The notes under the pieces: generated by a model
Database searches by the model: none
Told to the model about the DNA's origin: nothing
The model's input: only the letters and a program-made list of their open reading frames with translations
NCBI GenBank assembly: GCA_965249735.1
Contig: CBDFMS010000017.1
Location: forward strand, 141,590 to 205,589
Length of the DNA stretch: 64,000 nucleotides
Direction: 5' to 3'
From: JANQSS01 sp965249735
GTDB lineage: Bacteria; Bacteroidota; Bacteroidia; Chitinophagales; Saprospiraceae
Translations under genes and position numbers: made by a program
In this document: positions 34,514 to 42,384 of the stretch, piece by piece
Layout: each line of letters opens with the position of its first letter
Position numbering within the stretch: position 1 is the first letter of the stretch

Positions 34514-35509
34514 TCACTCATTGTCATTGTCATTGGACTTCATGAGGCTCTTTGCAATTACCTCTTGTGGGCTAATATCAGCACATCGAAAATGACCTTC
34601 AGGACATGAGGTCCTTCCGTGAACGCCACAGGGTCGACAAGCAAGCTTTTCAGGATACACAAACACGTAATTCTCTTCAGATCTTGGACCATAACCAAAT
34701 TCAGGAATTGTAGAACAGAACAACACGGACACAGGAGCATTCATTGCTGTGGCAAGATGGACAGGAGCCGAATCATTTGTGTAGTTCATTCTTGCTTTGG
34801 ACATCAAAGCGGCTGATTCAAGAAATCCATATTCCCCCGCTTTCATAATGGTCTTGCGATTTGCTTGATTGCTGATCTGCGTGCAGAGATTAAGATCACC
34901 CGGACCGCCTAATAAAAAGATATCCAATGTCTCTGGCATCATTTCAATCAGTGCTACCCATTTATCTGCAGGCCAGCGCTTCGTCTGCCAAACTGATGCC
35001 GGACTAATTGTAATATAAGGATTATGGTGTGCGACTTTTTCATAATCGATAGCACTGGGATAAAGTTTAGGCATTTTCGCTGGTAAGGTCACCAGATGAC
35101 GTACGAGTTCATAATTGCGATCGACTTCATGCATACCCTCTTTACGGTGTTCAATTTTCCTATCAAACAAAAATGATAGTGGATGGACATCAAATCCTAT
35201 GGTCTCCCGGGCGCCTGACAACCAGGTGATCACACCAGAAGTACCATGTCTATGGATATTGATAACCACATCGTAACGCGCTTTTTGAAGCGTTTTGATC
35301 AATCTCCATGAGGATCGCAGTTTTTTCGACTTATCAAGTATTAATATTTCATTTATGAATGGATGATTATGTAGCAAGACTTCGCGACTTTTTTGGACCA
35401 ACACATCAATGCTGTTTGCCCGATTCTCAGCCGCCAGTTGTTCAATTAAACCAGTTGCCAGAATGACATCACCAAAGAAAGCAGTCTGAATTATCAAATA
35501 CCTTGACAT
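34514..35509 (-). CDS. Glycosyltransferase family 9, LPS heptosyltransferase-like
   Basis: About 331 residues from ATG 35509 (MSRYLIIQTAFFGDVILATGLIEQL); a start 11 codons earlier would read through the promoter box. GT9 landmarks are the N-terminal GDVILAT, the acceptor-side INIHRHGTSGVITWLSGA, the TISPASVWQTKRWP nucleotide-sugar region, and YTNDSAPVHLATAMNAPVSVLF near the C-terminus. It probably transfers ADP-heptose to the LPS core, in line with hldD at 17.2 kb. WaaC, WaaF or WaaQ subtype is not decidable. Confidence 0.85.
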   Translation of the reverse strand: MSRYLIIQTAFFGDVILATGLIEQLAAENRANSIDVLVQKSREVLLHNHPFINEILILDKSKKLRSSWRLIKTLQKARYDVVINIHRHGTSGVITWLSGARETIGFDVHPLSFLFDRKIEHRKEGMHEVDRNYELVRHLVTLPAKMPKLYPSAIDYEKVAHHNPYITISPASVWQTKRWPADKWVALIEMMPETLDIFLLGGPGDLNLCTQISNQANRKTIMKAGEYGFLESAALMSKARMNYTNDSAPVHLATAMNAPVSVLFCSTIPEFGYGPRSEENYVFVYPEKLACRPCGVHGRTSCPEGHFRCADISPQEVIAKSLMKSNDNDNE

Positions 35510-35513
35510 TTCG

Positions 35514-35521
35514 CAAAGGTA
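35514..35521 (-). promoter_or_regulatory. -7 box TACCTTTG 4 nt before the GT9 ATG
   Basis: - strand TACCTTTG, CGAA, ATG at 35509. This supports the choice of start and suggests a leaderless message. Confidence 0.5.
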
Positions 35522-35619
35522 ATTCCTACATAACGATCCCACCTTTGTGCAGTTTAAGTATCATTACTTGATGCCTATATTTTTTTCATCTTTAGGTTCT
35601 GATGTAAAGCAATATCCAG

Positions 35620-36075
35620 GTGATCAATCCATTTGACGACAAATATTTTATGAATCAAGCCTATCTCGAGGCTCGCAAAGCCGCAGAAAGTGGGGAGGTC
35701 CCCGTTGGTGCCGTAATCACCCACCAGGATCGCGTTATCGCACGATCTTATAATGAAGTCGAGCGTCTCAAAGATGTAACTGCGCATGCCGAAATTCTTG
35801 TGATCACCGCCGCAGCTATGGCCATGGGATCAAAATATCTAAATGAATGCAAGCTCTATGTCACATTAGAACCATGTGTCATGTGCGCCGGGGCACTATA
35901 TTGGAGCAGGATAGGTCATCTGATCTATGGCGCCGAAGATGAAAAAAGAGGGTTTTCGCGTATTGGACGTGAAATTCTACATCCATCCACCAAGGTCGAG
36001 TTTGGACTCATGCGGGATGAATGTTCTGAATTGTTGACCTCTTTTTTTATGCAACGTCGTCGAGTTACCACCTAG
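35620..36075 (+). CDS. tadA: tRNA adenosine(34) deaminase
   Basis: A 151-residue cytidine-deaminase-fold enzyme that makes inosine at the wobble position of tRNA-Arg(ACG). The zinc site is H56-A-E58 and P85-C86-V-M-C89. The C-terminal NEVERLKD and FFMQRR elements are typical of TadA. The GTG start at 35620 retains the usual N-terminal FDDKYFMNQAYLEA helix, and an in-frame stop lies at 35605. An ATG at 35650 would trim that helix. It is divergent from the GT9 gene. Confidence 0.92.
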   Translation: MINPFDDKYFMNQAYLEARKAAESGEVPVGAVITHQDRVIARSYNEVERLKDVTAHAEILVITAAAMAMGSKYLNECKLYVTLEPCVMCAGALYWSRIGHLIYGAEDEKRGFSRIGREILHPSTKVEFGLMRDECSELLTSFFMQRRRVTT

Positions 36076-36175
36076 TGCAAGTCGAATTCAACTCAATCAA
36101 ATTACAGCTTTGAGCGAAAAAGCGGTTAAACTTTGTTAAACCCCGTTAAGGATTTCTTATCAAAGTAAACGTCGA

Positions 36176-36189
36176 ACGTTTTGGAACGT
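36176..36189. repeat. inverted repeat upstream of the lipoprotein gene
   Basis: ACGTT and AACGT arms flank TTGG, 35 bp before the ATG at 36224. Just upstream, GTTAAAC occurs twice (around 36125 and 36135). It may be an operator, or chance. Confidence 0.25.
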
Positions 36190-36223
36190 ATTTTTAATAA
36201 CCGTAAATAAATACCTAATAGCC

Positions 36224-36757
36224 ATGCGAGTATTAAATCTGTTATTTTTTGTCCTTTTATTGTCATCGTGTAGTAATCTATCTCCATTTACAAAATCCAT
36301 GTATCAACAATATGACTGGTCAAATGACGAGTTACAGAGAATTCAATTTTATCTCTCCGATGATATCATTCTAAAAAGAGGATTGTCATCGGGCACCCAG
36401 GAGATTATAAATGGGGATGTAAAAATTATCGACGGAAAAAGAGTTGAGGTTGTAAAAATACCGAAAGGGACTCCGGGTGTTTTAGAATTTAAACCGGATA
36501 GACAACGTATGGCTATTCGATTTGAAGAGGGCGGGGAACGCTACCTGATATTCGGACCTAACCCTAAGTATGGTGGTAAATATATGTTGCTAGCCTCAGA
36601 ATGGACGCGCGTATCCGGAAAAGTACATTATGAAGGGAATACCTATCGAGCTGAACATAATAGTCAGCTGGCAACTTTAATGATCGACCTCAAGAAAATT
36701 GGAAAAACAGAAGTCAACTCCAGAACTGCTGATGGCGTTCGTGTTAATAAAAACTAA
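36224..36757 (+). CDS. Hypothetical lipoprotein
   Basis: A 177-residue predicted lipoprotein with short signal MRVLNLLFFVLLLSSC and lipobox LSSC. The mature region is beta-rich (IQFYLSDDIILKR, VVKIPKGTPGVLEF, RYLIFGPNPKYGGKYMLLASEW). I know similar conserved Bacteroidota lipoproteins without assigned function. Its 5' region has short repeats (36125-36189). Confidence 0.68.
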   Translation: MRVLNLLFFVLLLSSCSNLSPFTKSMYQQYDWSNDELQRIQFYLSDDIILKRGLSSGTQEIINGDVKIIDGKRVEVVKIPKGTPGVLEFKPDRQRMAIRFEEGGERYLIFGPNPKYGGKYMLLASEWTRVSGKVHYEGNTYRAEHNSQLATLMIDLKKIGKTEVNSRTADGVRVNKN

Positions 36758-36814
36758 TTGACAAGTCGCCAATGGCATTCTTCAGGACCTTCAGTTGAAC
36801 ACTGATCTGACTGT

Positions 36815-37459
36815 TTATCGTTTGCCTTTTAATAACGGAACAAATCGATAAAGTCCATGTTTTTTTGTTTTGAAATTGGTTTCGGAGGTTCTAATTATCT
36901 GTAGCATTTCCTGTGCTTCCACACCAACTGGGATTACCATGATTCCACCTATGGCTAATTGATTTAGCAAATCTTTTGGGATCGCCGTGGCACCGGCCGT
37001 TACAACAATCTTGTCAAAAGGCATTCTACTTTTCATTCCTTTCATTCCGTCACCATGAAAAGTTCGTACGCCACCAAAACCTATTTTATCTAACAATTTC
37101 GTTGTTTTTTTAAACAGCTCTTCATATCGTTCTATCGTATATACCCGCGCACCTAAATAATGTAAAACGGCCGCCTGAAAACCACTACCTGTTCCCACTT
37201 CCAGAATTTTGTCCCCTTTTTTGACATCGAGCAACTCTGTTTGGCGAGCCACTGTATACGGTTGCGAAATAGTCTGCTCACACCCAATCGGGAAAGGTTT
37301 ATCCTGGTACGCCCATTCTGCAAAGGCATCCTCCAAAAAATAATGTCGAGGAATGTCAATGAATGCCTGAAGTATACGCTCATCCCGGATTCCCTTTTTC
37401 CTAATCGTCTCAACAAGGCGCTTGCGCAATCCTTTGTGCCTATAATTGTCTTTTAGCAT
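36815..37459 (-). CDS. pcm: Protein-L-isoaspartate O-methyltransferase
   Basis: A 214-residue SAM-dependent methyltransferase (EC 2.1.1.77) that repairs isoaspartyl residues in aged proteins. Family landmarks are IPRHYFLEDAF, PIGCEQTISQPYTVARQTELL, SAM motif I ILEVGTGSGFQAAVL, and the VTAGATAIPKDLLNQLAIGGIMVIPVG segment. The start ATG at 37459 follows a -7 box by 5 nt. It diverges from the phosphohexomutase gene, with palindromic tandem repeats in between. Confidence 0.93.
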   Translation of the reverse strand: MLKDNYRHKGLRKRLVETIRKKGIRDERILQAFIDIPRHYFLEDAFAEWAYQDKPFPIGCEQTISQPYTVARQTELLDVKKGDKILEVGTGSGFQAAVLHYLGARVYTIERYEELFKKTTKLLDKIGFGGVRTFHGDGMKGMKSRMPFDKIVVTAGATAIPKDLLNQLAIGGIMVIPVGVEAQEMLQIIRTSETNFKTKKHGLYRFVPLLKGKR

Positions 37460-37464
37460 TTGCC

Positions 37465-37472
37465 CAAAAGTA
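37465..37472 (-). promoter_or_regulatory. -7 box TACTTTTG 5 nt before pcm ATG
   Basis: - strand TACTTTTG, GGCAA, ATG at 37459. Confidence 0.5.
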
Positions 37473-37492
37473 CGAAAATCACCATGCCATCA

Positions 37493-37550
37493 CTGATGAC
37501 TTAGTCATCAGATCACTTAGTCATCAGATCACTTAGTCATCAGATGACTT
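37493..37550. repeat. Three-copy 16-bp tandem repeat with palindromic core between pcm and the mutase gene
   Basis: Units ATGACTTAGTCATCAG (37496-37511), then ATCACTTAGTCATCAG twice (37512-37527 and 37528-37543), and a partial ATGACTTT. CTGATGACT / AGTCATCAG at 37493-37511 is a perfect 9-bp inverted repeat around one T. It lies upstream of the -7 boxes of both divergent genes, as an operator would. Confidence 0.85.
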
Positions 37551-37571
37551 TCATTTTGGCCACCTTTGTCC

Positions 37572-37579
37572 TACTTTTG
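37572..37579 (+). promoter_or_regulatory. -7 box TACTTTTG upstream of the phosphohexomutase gene
   Basis: Perfect TAnnTTTG 16 nt before ATG 37596. A TTTG at 37555-37558 is only 13 nt upstream, shorter than the usual spacer. Confidence 0.45.
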
Positions 37580-37595
37580 CAACAAATTGAAAAGA

Positions 37596-38990
37596 ATGAA
37601 AATTAAATTTGGAACCGACGGGTGGCGAGCTATCATCGCCAAAGATTATACAGTAGAAAATCTCCATCGCGTTGCAGAGGCAACTGCGTCATATATGAAC
37701 GACGAAGGAATGACGGATGCCGTCATCGGTTACGACTGTCGCTTTGCAGGTGAATACTTTGCCAAAGAAACCGCAGCTTTACTAGCCGATAGAGGCATAA
37801 CTGTTCATCTTGGGGATGGCTTTGCTTCAACTCCGATGGTTTCTTTTGCAGTTGTAAAACTCAAGGCCCATATCGGCATCGTCATAACTGCCAGCCATAA
37901 TCCGCCCTCATATAATGGTTATAAACTCAAATCATCATTCGGCGGACCCTGTATTCCTTCTGAAATTGCTGCTGTCGAAGATCGAATCCCCGATCAAGCG
38001 AATCCTATCTCCGCTTCGTTTGACGAATCATTAGGTCAGGATCGAATTAAATTGGTTGATCTTGAACAAATTTATATCGACCACATAGAAGTCAACTTTG
38101 ATCTCGACGTCATCCGAAATTCGAATATTCGCCTGGCTTACGATGCCATGTATGGTGCAGGCCAAAATGTTATTCGGAGATTATTTCCAAATGCTACCCT
38201 ACTCCACTGCGAATTTAATCCGTGGTTCGATGGTCAGGCACCTGAGCCCATCCATAGAAATTTAAAAGAAATATCAGATTTAATAAAATCAGACCCGGAT
38301 ATAAATCTAGGACTGGCCAATGATGGTGATGCCGATAGGATAGGAATGTACGATGAAAATGGAGACTTTGTAGATTCTCATCACCTACTGATGTTGCTCT
38401 TATATTATTTAAAAGAATTTAAAGACAAAACGGGAAAGGTTGTTATAACATTTTCAGTGACCAATAAAATGGAGCAGCTCGCAAAGCTTTATGGTCTTGA
38501 TGTTGATATTACCAAAATCGGCTTTAAATACATAGCAGAAATCATGCGTCATACTGACGTCATGGTAGGAGGTGAAGAATCTGGTGGATTAGCCGTGAGC
38601 GGACATATTCCGGAACGAGATGGTATTTGGATGGGCTTACTTATCATGGAGTTCATCGCTAAGACCGGTAAATCCATTAAAGAATTAATTACCGACTTAT
38701 ATGACAAAGTCGGATCATTTTCATTTGACCGTTACGACTTGCATATCGACCAGGCCACAAAAGAACGGGTTATCGATAATTGTAATAACAACGTTTATAC
38801 AGAATTTGGAAAATTTAAAATCCAAAAAGTTGAAACAATTGATGGTTATAAATACCATTTTGATGACAGTTCATGGACAATGATCAGACCATCCGGTACG
38901 GAGCCTGTTTTGCGTGTATATGCACAAGCACCGGACCATGATAAAGTCATCGAAATATTAGAAACTGTCAAGGCCGGATTATTGTCTTAG
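37596..38990 (+). CDS. Phosphoglucomutase/phosphomannomutase family (alpha-D-phosphohexomutase)
   Basis: A 464-residue four-domain phosphohexomutase. The phospho-serine is S100 in ITASHNPPSYNGYKLK. The metal loop is NDGDADR, the sugar loop GGEESGGL, and the phosphate loop RPSGTEPVLRVYAQA. The start ATG 37596 gives MKIKFGTDGWRA, the normal N-terminus. It could act as a phosphoglucomutase, phosphomannomutase or phosphoglucosamine mutase (GlmM); sequence alone does not settle the choice. The stop overlaps the converging acetyltransferase gene by 4 bp. Confidence 0.9.
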   Translation: MKIKFGTDGWRAIIAKDYTVENLHRVAEATASYMNDEGMTDAVIGYDCRFAGEYFAKETAALLADRGITVHLGDGFASTPMVSFAVVKLKAHIGIVITASHNPPSYNGYKLKSSFGGPCIPSEIAAVEDRIPDQANPISASFDESLGQDRIKLVDLEQIYIDHIEVNFDLDVIRNSNIRLAYDAMYGAGQNVIRRLFPNATLLHCEFNPWFDGQAPEPIHRNLKEISDLIKSDPDINLGLANDGDADRIGMYDENGDFVDSHHLLMLLLYYLKEFKDKTGKVVITFSVTNKMEQLAKLYGLDVDITKIGFKYIAEIMRHTDVMVGGEESGGLAVSGHIPERDGIWMGLLIMEFIAKTGKSIKELITDLYDKVGSFSFDRYDLHIDQATKERVIDNCNNNVYTEFGKFKIQKVETIDGYKYHFDDSSWTMIRPSGTEPVLRVYAQAPDHDKVIEILETVKAGLLS

Positions 38991-39454
38991 GATAAATTCG
39001 AAATAGATCGTTGCATTGAAATATGGGGGATGCCATCTTCCAGATATACAGTTCCAATCTGTGTAAATCCGAAGTCAAAGTAGAACCGTTTTAGATAATA
39101 TTGTGCTGAAATTTTTACTTCGGCGTCAGGGTATTTTTCAGAACAATAATTTAATCCTTCCTGGAAAATCCGTCGACCCAATCCCAAATTACGGCTAGCG
39201 GCAATCGTTACTACTCTGCCAATCGAGATATGATTTTCATACATCTCACCCGGTGGAATGACACGAACGTATGCACCCAACACGCCTTTGTTCTCAATCC
39301 AAATATGTGTTGCCACCTGATCAAGATCGTCCAAGTCCAAATATGCACATGCCTGCTCTACAACGAACACCGCCACTCTAGTCTTCATGATGGCATATAC
39401 ATTTGCTGTAGTTAAATCATTGAACTGTTTTATATATAATTTCCAGTTATTCAT
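38987..39454 (-). CDS. GNAT family acetyltransferase, ElaA type
   Basis: A 155-residue GNAT protein. The N-terminal FNDLTTANVYAIMKTRVAVFVVEQACAYLDLDDLD and the acetyl-CoA loop region ISIGRVVTIAASRNLGLGRRIFQEGL mark it as ElaA-like. Substrate is unknown. Confidence 0.85.
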   Translation of the reverse strand: MNNWKLYIKQFNDLTTANVYAIMKTRVAVFVVEQACAYLDLDDLDQVATHIWIENKGVLGAYVRVIPPGEMYENHISIGRVVTIAASRNLGLGRRIFQEGLNYCSEKYPDAEVKISAQYYLKRFYFDFGFTQIGTVYLEDGIPHISMQRSISNLS

Positions 39455-39595
39455 TTTAGCAAGTGACCTACATCATATGACCGATGCCTTTTACAAAATA
39501 ATTATTAATTCATTCGATTTGTCACGTCCTCGAAAGCAAAAAATGACTTCCTAACTATTACAGACCAAAACAATCAAAAAAAGTATGTGCTCAAA

Positions 39596-42214
39596 TCACA
39601 ATCTTCTCGCTAATACGACTTTAATCTTTTCTTCAATCGTCTTCCCACCGACTTGAAAAGCCTTGATTAATATATAATAAACACCGACACGTGCTCTTTC
39701 ACCATCATTCGTTTCTCCACTCCAAAGAATCTGACCTGAGGTGCCCAATGACTCGTTATTGAGTAAATTCTTTATTAAAACGCCATCATATGAAAATATT
39801 TTTGCCTGAGCAATAAAACCCGGTTCGTCAAACTCATATAACAACACCATCACATCCTCATAGCCATCTCCATCAGGTGAAAAAGTAGGACTCGTCAAAG
39901 AAAATCGAACATCTTCTGCTCCCGGATTAAATACCCGTTGAGAGTTCTCTCCAGTAGGAGTAGCCCCACCATTCTGAGTGGAAGCTGAATACCAATTCGA
40001 AGATTGCAAACCATCTTGATTCAAACGCAACCTTTCAAGCGAAATACCATTTAGTCTATCCAATAAGGGATCATAAAGGTCAATGGAATAAAAACCGTTA
40101 TCTATAAAAACCGAGTCTTGGTTATCATCAAAATAAAATAATGTTAGGATACCTCCTGAATTTGTCAGTATGGGTAAATCGAAGAAATGCAATTGATCCG
40201 GAAATGGAACATGATAATTATCTAAAATGGAGGATTTATCCTGCGTTATAACATGATATTCTCCCGGAAGCAATTGAAAATTTGCTTCGATTCGTCTTTG
40301 TACAAACCCGTTATCCGCATTTAAAAAATGTAACCAGATGTCATTGACATCGATTATTTTTTGACTCGTATTTATGATTTCAACAAATTCTGCTTCCCCG
40401 GTGAATGGCGCAAATAATATTTCTGAAATTCGAACATCACCCGGAGCAGGAGATTCCGTACGTCCAAATGAATAGGTATAATTGTCATCCCATTTTTGGC
40501 CGTTACACGAGCATATTTCGGAATTGAATGAGATGGTATACACTTCTCCTAATTCCATCATGTTGTCGAATTCCAGTTCCAATACATGTTCGCCATTCAA
40601 TATTGATGCATAAGCGGCCACAACTGAAATCGATGGAGTTAACACATAATTCAATGTATTCATTAATTGATCTTGATTCATCTCAATATCAAAGGTAAAT
40701 TTCACTCCAAATGGAGAAACAATTTGTACACTCTTGATGCGTGCCTGCCCAGGGGGTTCATCCGGAGTGAAAATGCTATTAATTTCACCAGGTGTTCCTC
40801 CGGTGGGATCAACCGAAGCACTCCAATTAATTTCACCGCGACACAAGCTTTCGGGATTTTTACATTCTAACGACCAACCCGAAATTTTATCATCATTACC
40901 ATACCAAGAGGATGTATAGGAGACTCGATCGATGAGCTCACTTCCCACATGCAAGGACAGGTCATCTCCCCCATTGTTCAATGCTGGCATACTTGCCACA
41001 CCAACGACGGTATCGACTTCTTCAAATAAGTTCAATTCATCCTCATCAGTGATCACAATATATTCGTCCGGAAATAGAAAATATTGTGGCAAAGATGCAG
41101 CCGATGAAGCATCTCTTAATGTGATATCACCAATATTTAAGATTTTGTCGGATCGGTTATGAAGTTCAATAAACTCAGCATTAACAACCAACGTCGAAGA
41201 TGACGGTGCAGCGTGGATCTCGTTAATAATAATATCCCCAGGTAAAATTAATTCTGGAATGAGCACAAAGAATGAATAATTTAAGGTAGAAGCTAGATTT
41301 CCGGCGACATCTAAAATCCCCATGGCCTGGATAGAATAATCAACCAGATTATCAAGTGCATTTGCAAATTGCAGACATATTACGTTTGACTCACCATCAT
41401 TCCATACCACGCTTGAAGGAATAATATTTCCTGGTATTACCCTGAATTGATCAACTGTAAGTTGGTCTCCATCCAAATCTTCGTCAAAAATCAGTCGTAA
41501 TTTTTGCCCGGATAAGACTTCTACATTTATAAGATCAGGCGGAATCTTATCCGGAACAATTTTTTCAATAAAAATATCATCAAAAAAGAACTTGTCTATT
41601 CTTGATTTTGTGTACATACAACTCAATCCGAAAAACCCATCAGGTTCAGGAGAGAAATTAAAACTTACAGACTGTTTATCCTCAAAGATGCCATTGGATC
41701 CATGGTCAAAATAGAATTCCCAATTGTCATTTCCAATGTATTCAATCTGAACAGTAACTGACAATCGACTCGAGTTATGCGGAATGCTGGCAAATCGGTG
41801 AATTTCATTTTCAACCCCAAAATCATCGCGATGATAAAATACGAAGGCATCTGCACTTCCTGATTCACCTAATTCGAGAAAGAGCGCTTCACCATTCGAC
41901 ATATTGCCATCAGCATGAAAGAGAAAGATCTTTAATTGATTATCCGCAGAAGGGGCGAAATCAAGTCTCACATCAATTCCAAATCGCAAGCTGTCAGTGA
42001 ACGTATAAGAAGTACTTAAGGACGAAGATCCTGATTCCGTCGCTTGTAGCTGAAGTGTGCCATCAATCACCGCAAAGCTATCCAGATCACCTGTCCACTG
42101 AACTCCGCTTAAAAGATCCGGATCAGAGAAATCTTCATAGAATTGAGCAGAGCTTATGCAACAACATAAACAATGGACAATGGTTATAATGATATGATAA
42201 ATGTATCGCTGCAT
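39596..42214 (-). CDS. Large surface protein with lamin-tail domains and T9SS/FlgD-type C-terminus
   Basis: About 872 residues from ATG 42214. A signal peptide (MQRYIYHIIITIVHCLCCCISSAQ) precedes a concanavalin-like region (residues about 30-215) and an Ig-like region. Lamin-tail domains follow (GDIIINEIHAAPSSS...EFIELHNRSDKILNIGD, and again GDVRISEILFAPFTGEAEFVEIINTS). The C-terminal region is TFSPDGDGYEDV...GVYYILIKAF, like FlgD-Ig / gliding-associated sorting ends. It is probably a T9SS-secreted, surface-bound protein. Lamin-tail domains occur in bacterial secreted nucleases and adhesins, but no nuclease domain is visible here. Confidence 0.82.
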   Translation of the reverse strand: MQRYIYHIIITIVHCLCCCISSAQFYEDFSDPDLLSGVQWTGDLDSFAVIDGTLQLQATESGSSSLSTSYTFTDSLRFGIDVRLDFAPSADNQLKIFLFHADGNMSNGEALFLELGESGSADAFVFYHRDDFGVENEIHRFASIPHNSSRLSVTVQIEYIGNDNWEFYFDHGSNGIFEDKQSVSFNFSPEPDGFFGLSCMYTKSRIDKFFFDDIFIEKIVPDKIPPDLINVEVLSGQKLRLIFDEDLDGDQLTVDQFRVIPGNIIPSSVVWNDGESNVICLQFANALDNLVDYSIQAMGILDVAGNLASTLNYSFFVLIPELILPGDIIINEIHAAPSSSTLVVNAEFIELHNRSDKILNIGDITLRDASSAASLPQYFLFPDEYIVITDEDELNLFEEVDTVVGVASMPALNNGGDDLSLHVGSELIDRVSYTSSWYGNDDKISGWSLECKNPESLCRGEINWSASVDPTGGTPGEINSIFTPDEPPGQARIKSVQIVSPFGVKFTFDIEMNQDQLMNTLNYVLTPSISVVAAYASILNGEHVLELEFDNMMELGEVYTISFNSEICSCNGQKWDDNYTYSFGRTESPAPGDVRISEILFAPFTGEAEFVEIINTSQKIIDVNDIWLHFLNADNGFVQRRIEANFQLLPGEYHVITQDKSSILDNYHVPFPDQLHFFDLPILTNSGGILTLFYFDDNQDSVFIDNGFYSIDLYDPLLDRLNGISLERLRLNQDGLQSSNWYSASTQNGGATPTGENSQRVFNPGAEDVRFSLTSPTFSPDGDGYEDVMVLLYEFDEPGFIAQAKIFSYDGVLIKNLLNNESLGTSGQILWSGETNDGERARVGVYYILIKAFQVGGKTIEEKIKVVLARRL

Positions 42215-42298
42215 TTGTTTGACGAAATTACCTGACTCCAATTATCGTTATTCCTATGCGAAATGTCGATTTTCGGTGCACATAAAAGTAAAGAATTT

Positions 42299-42306
42299 TA
42301 TCTTTG
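42299..42306 (+). promoter_or_regulatory. -7 box TATCTTTG upstream of the coiled-coil gene
   Basis: Perfect TAnnTTTG about 79 nt before ATG 42385, giving a leader that includes the inverted repeat at 42348-42363. Confidence 0.4.
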
Positions 42307-42347
42307 ATGTCCCTTGATCGATAGCAGGACATTTTAAATTAAGTAAC

Positions 42348-42363
42348 GCTTCCAAATGGAAGC
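42348..42363. repeat. inverted repeat in the 5' leader of the coiled-coil gene
   Basis: GCTTCC, AAAT, GGAAGC is a perfect 6-bp stem with a 4-nt loop, 21 bp before the ATG. It could be an RNA hairpin or an operator. Confidence 0.45.
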
Positions 42364-42384
42364 AGAATGAAAAAATACTGAAAC

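Noticed and set aside
37493..37550. CRISPR-like array
   Set aside because: Direct repeats of 16 bp abut without spacers, and no cas gene is near.
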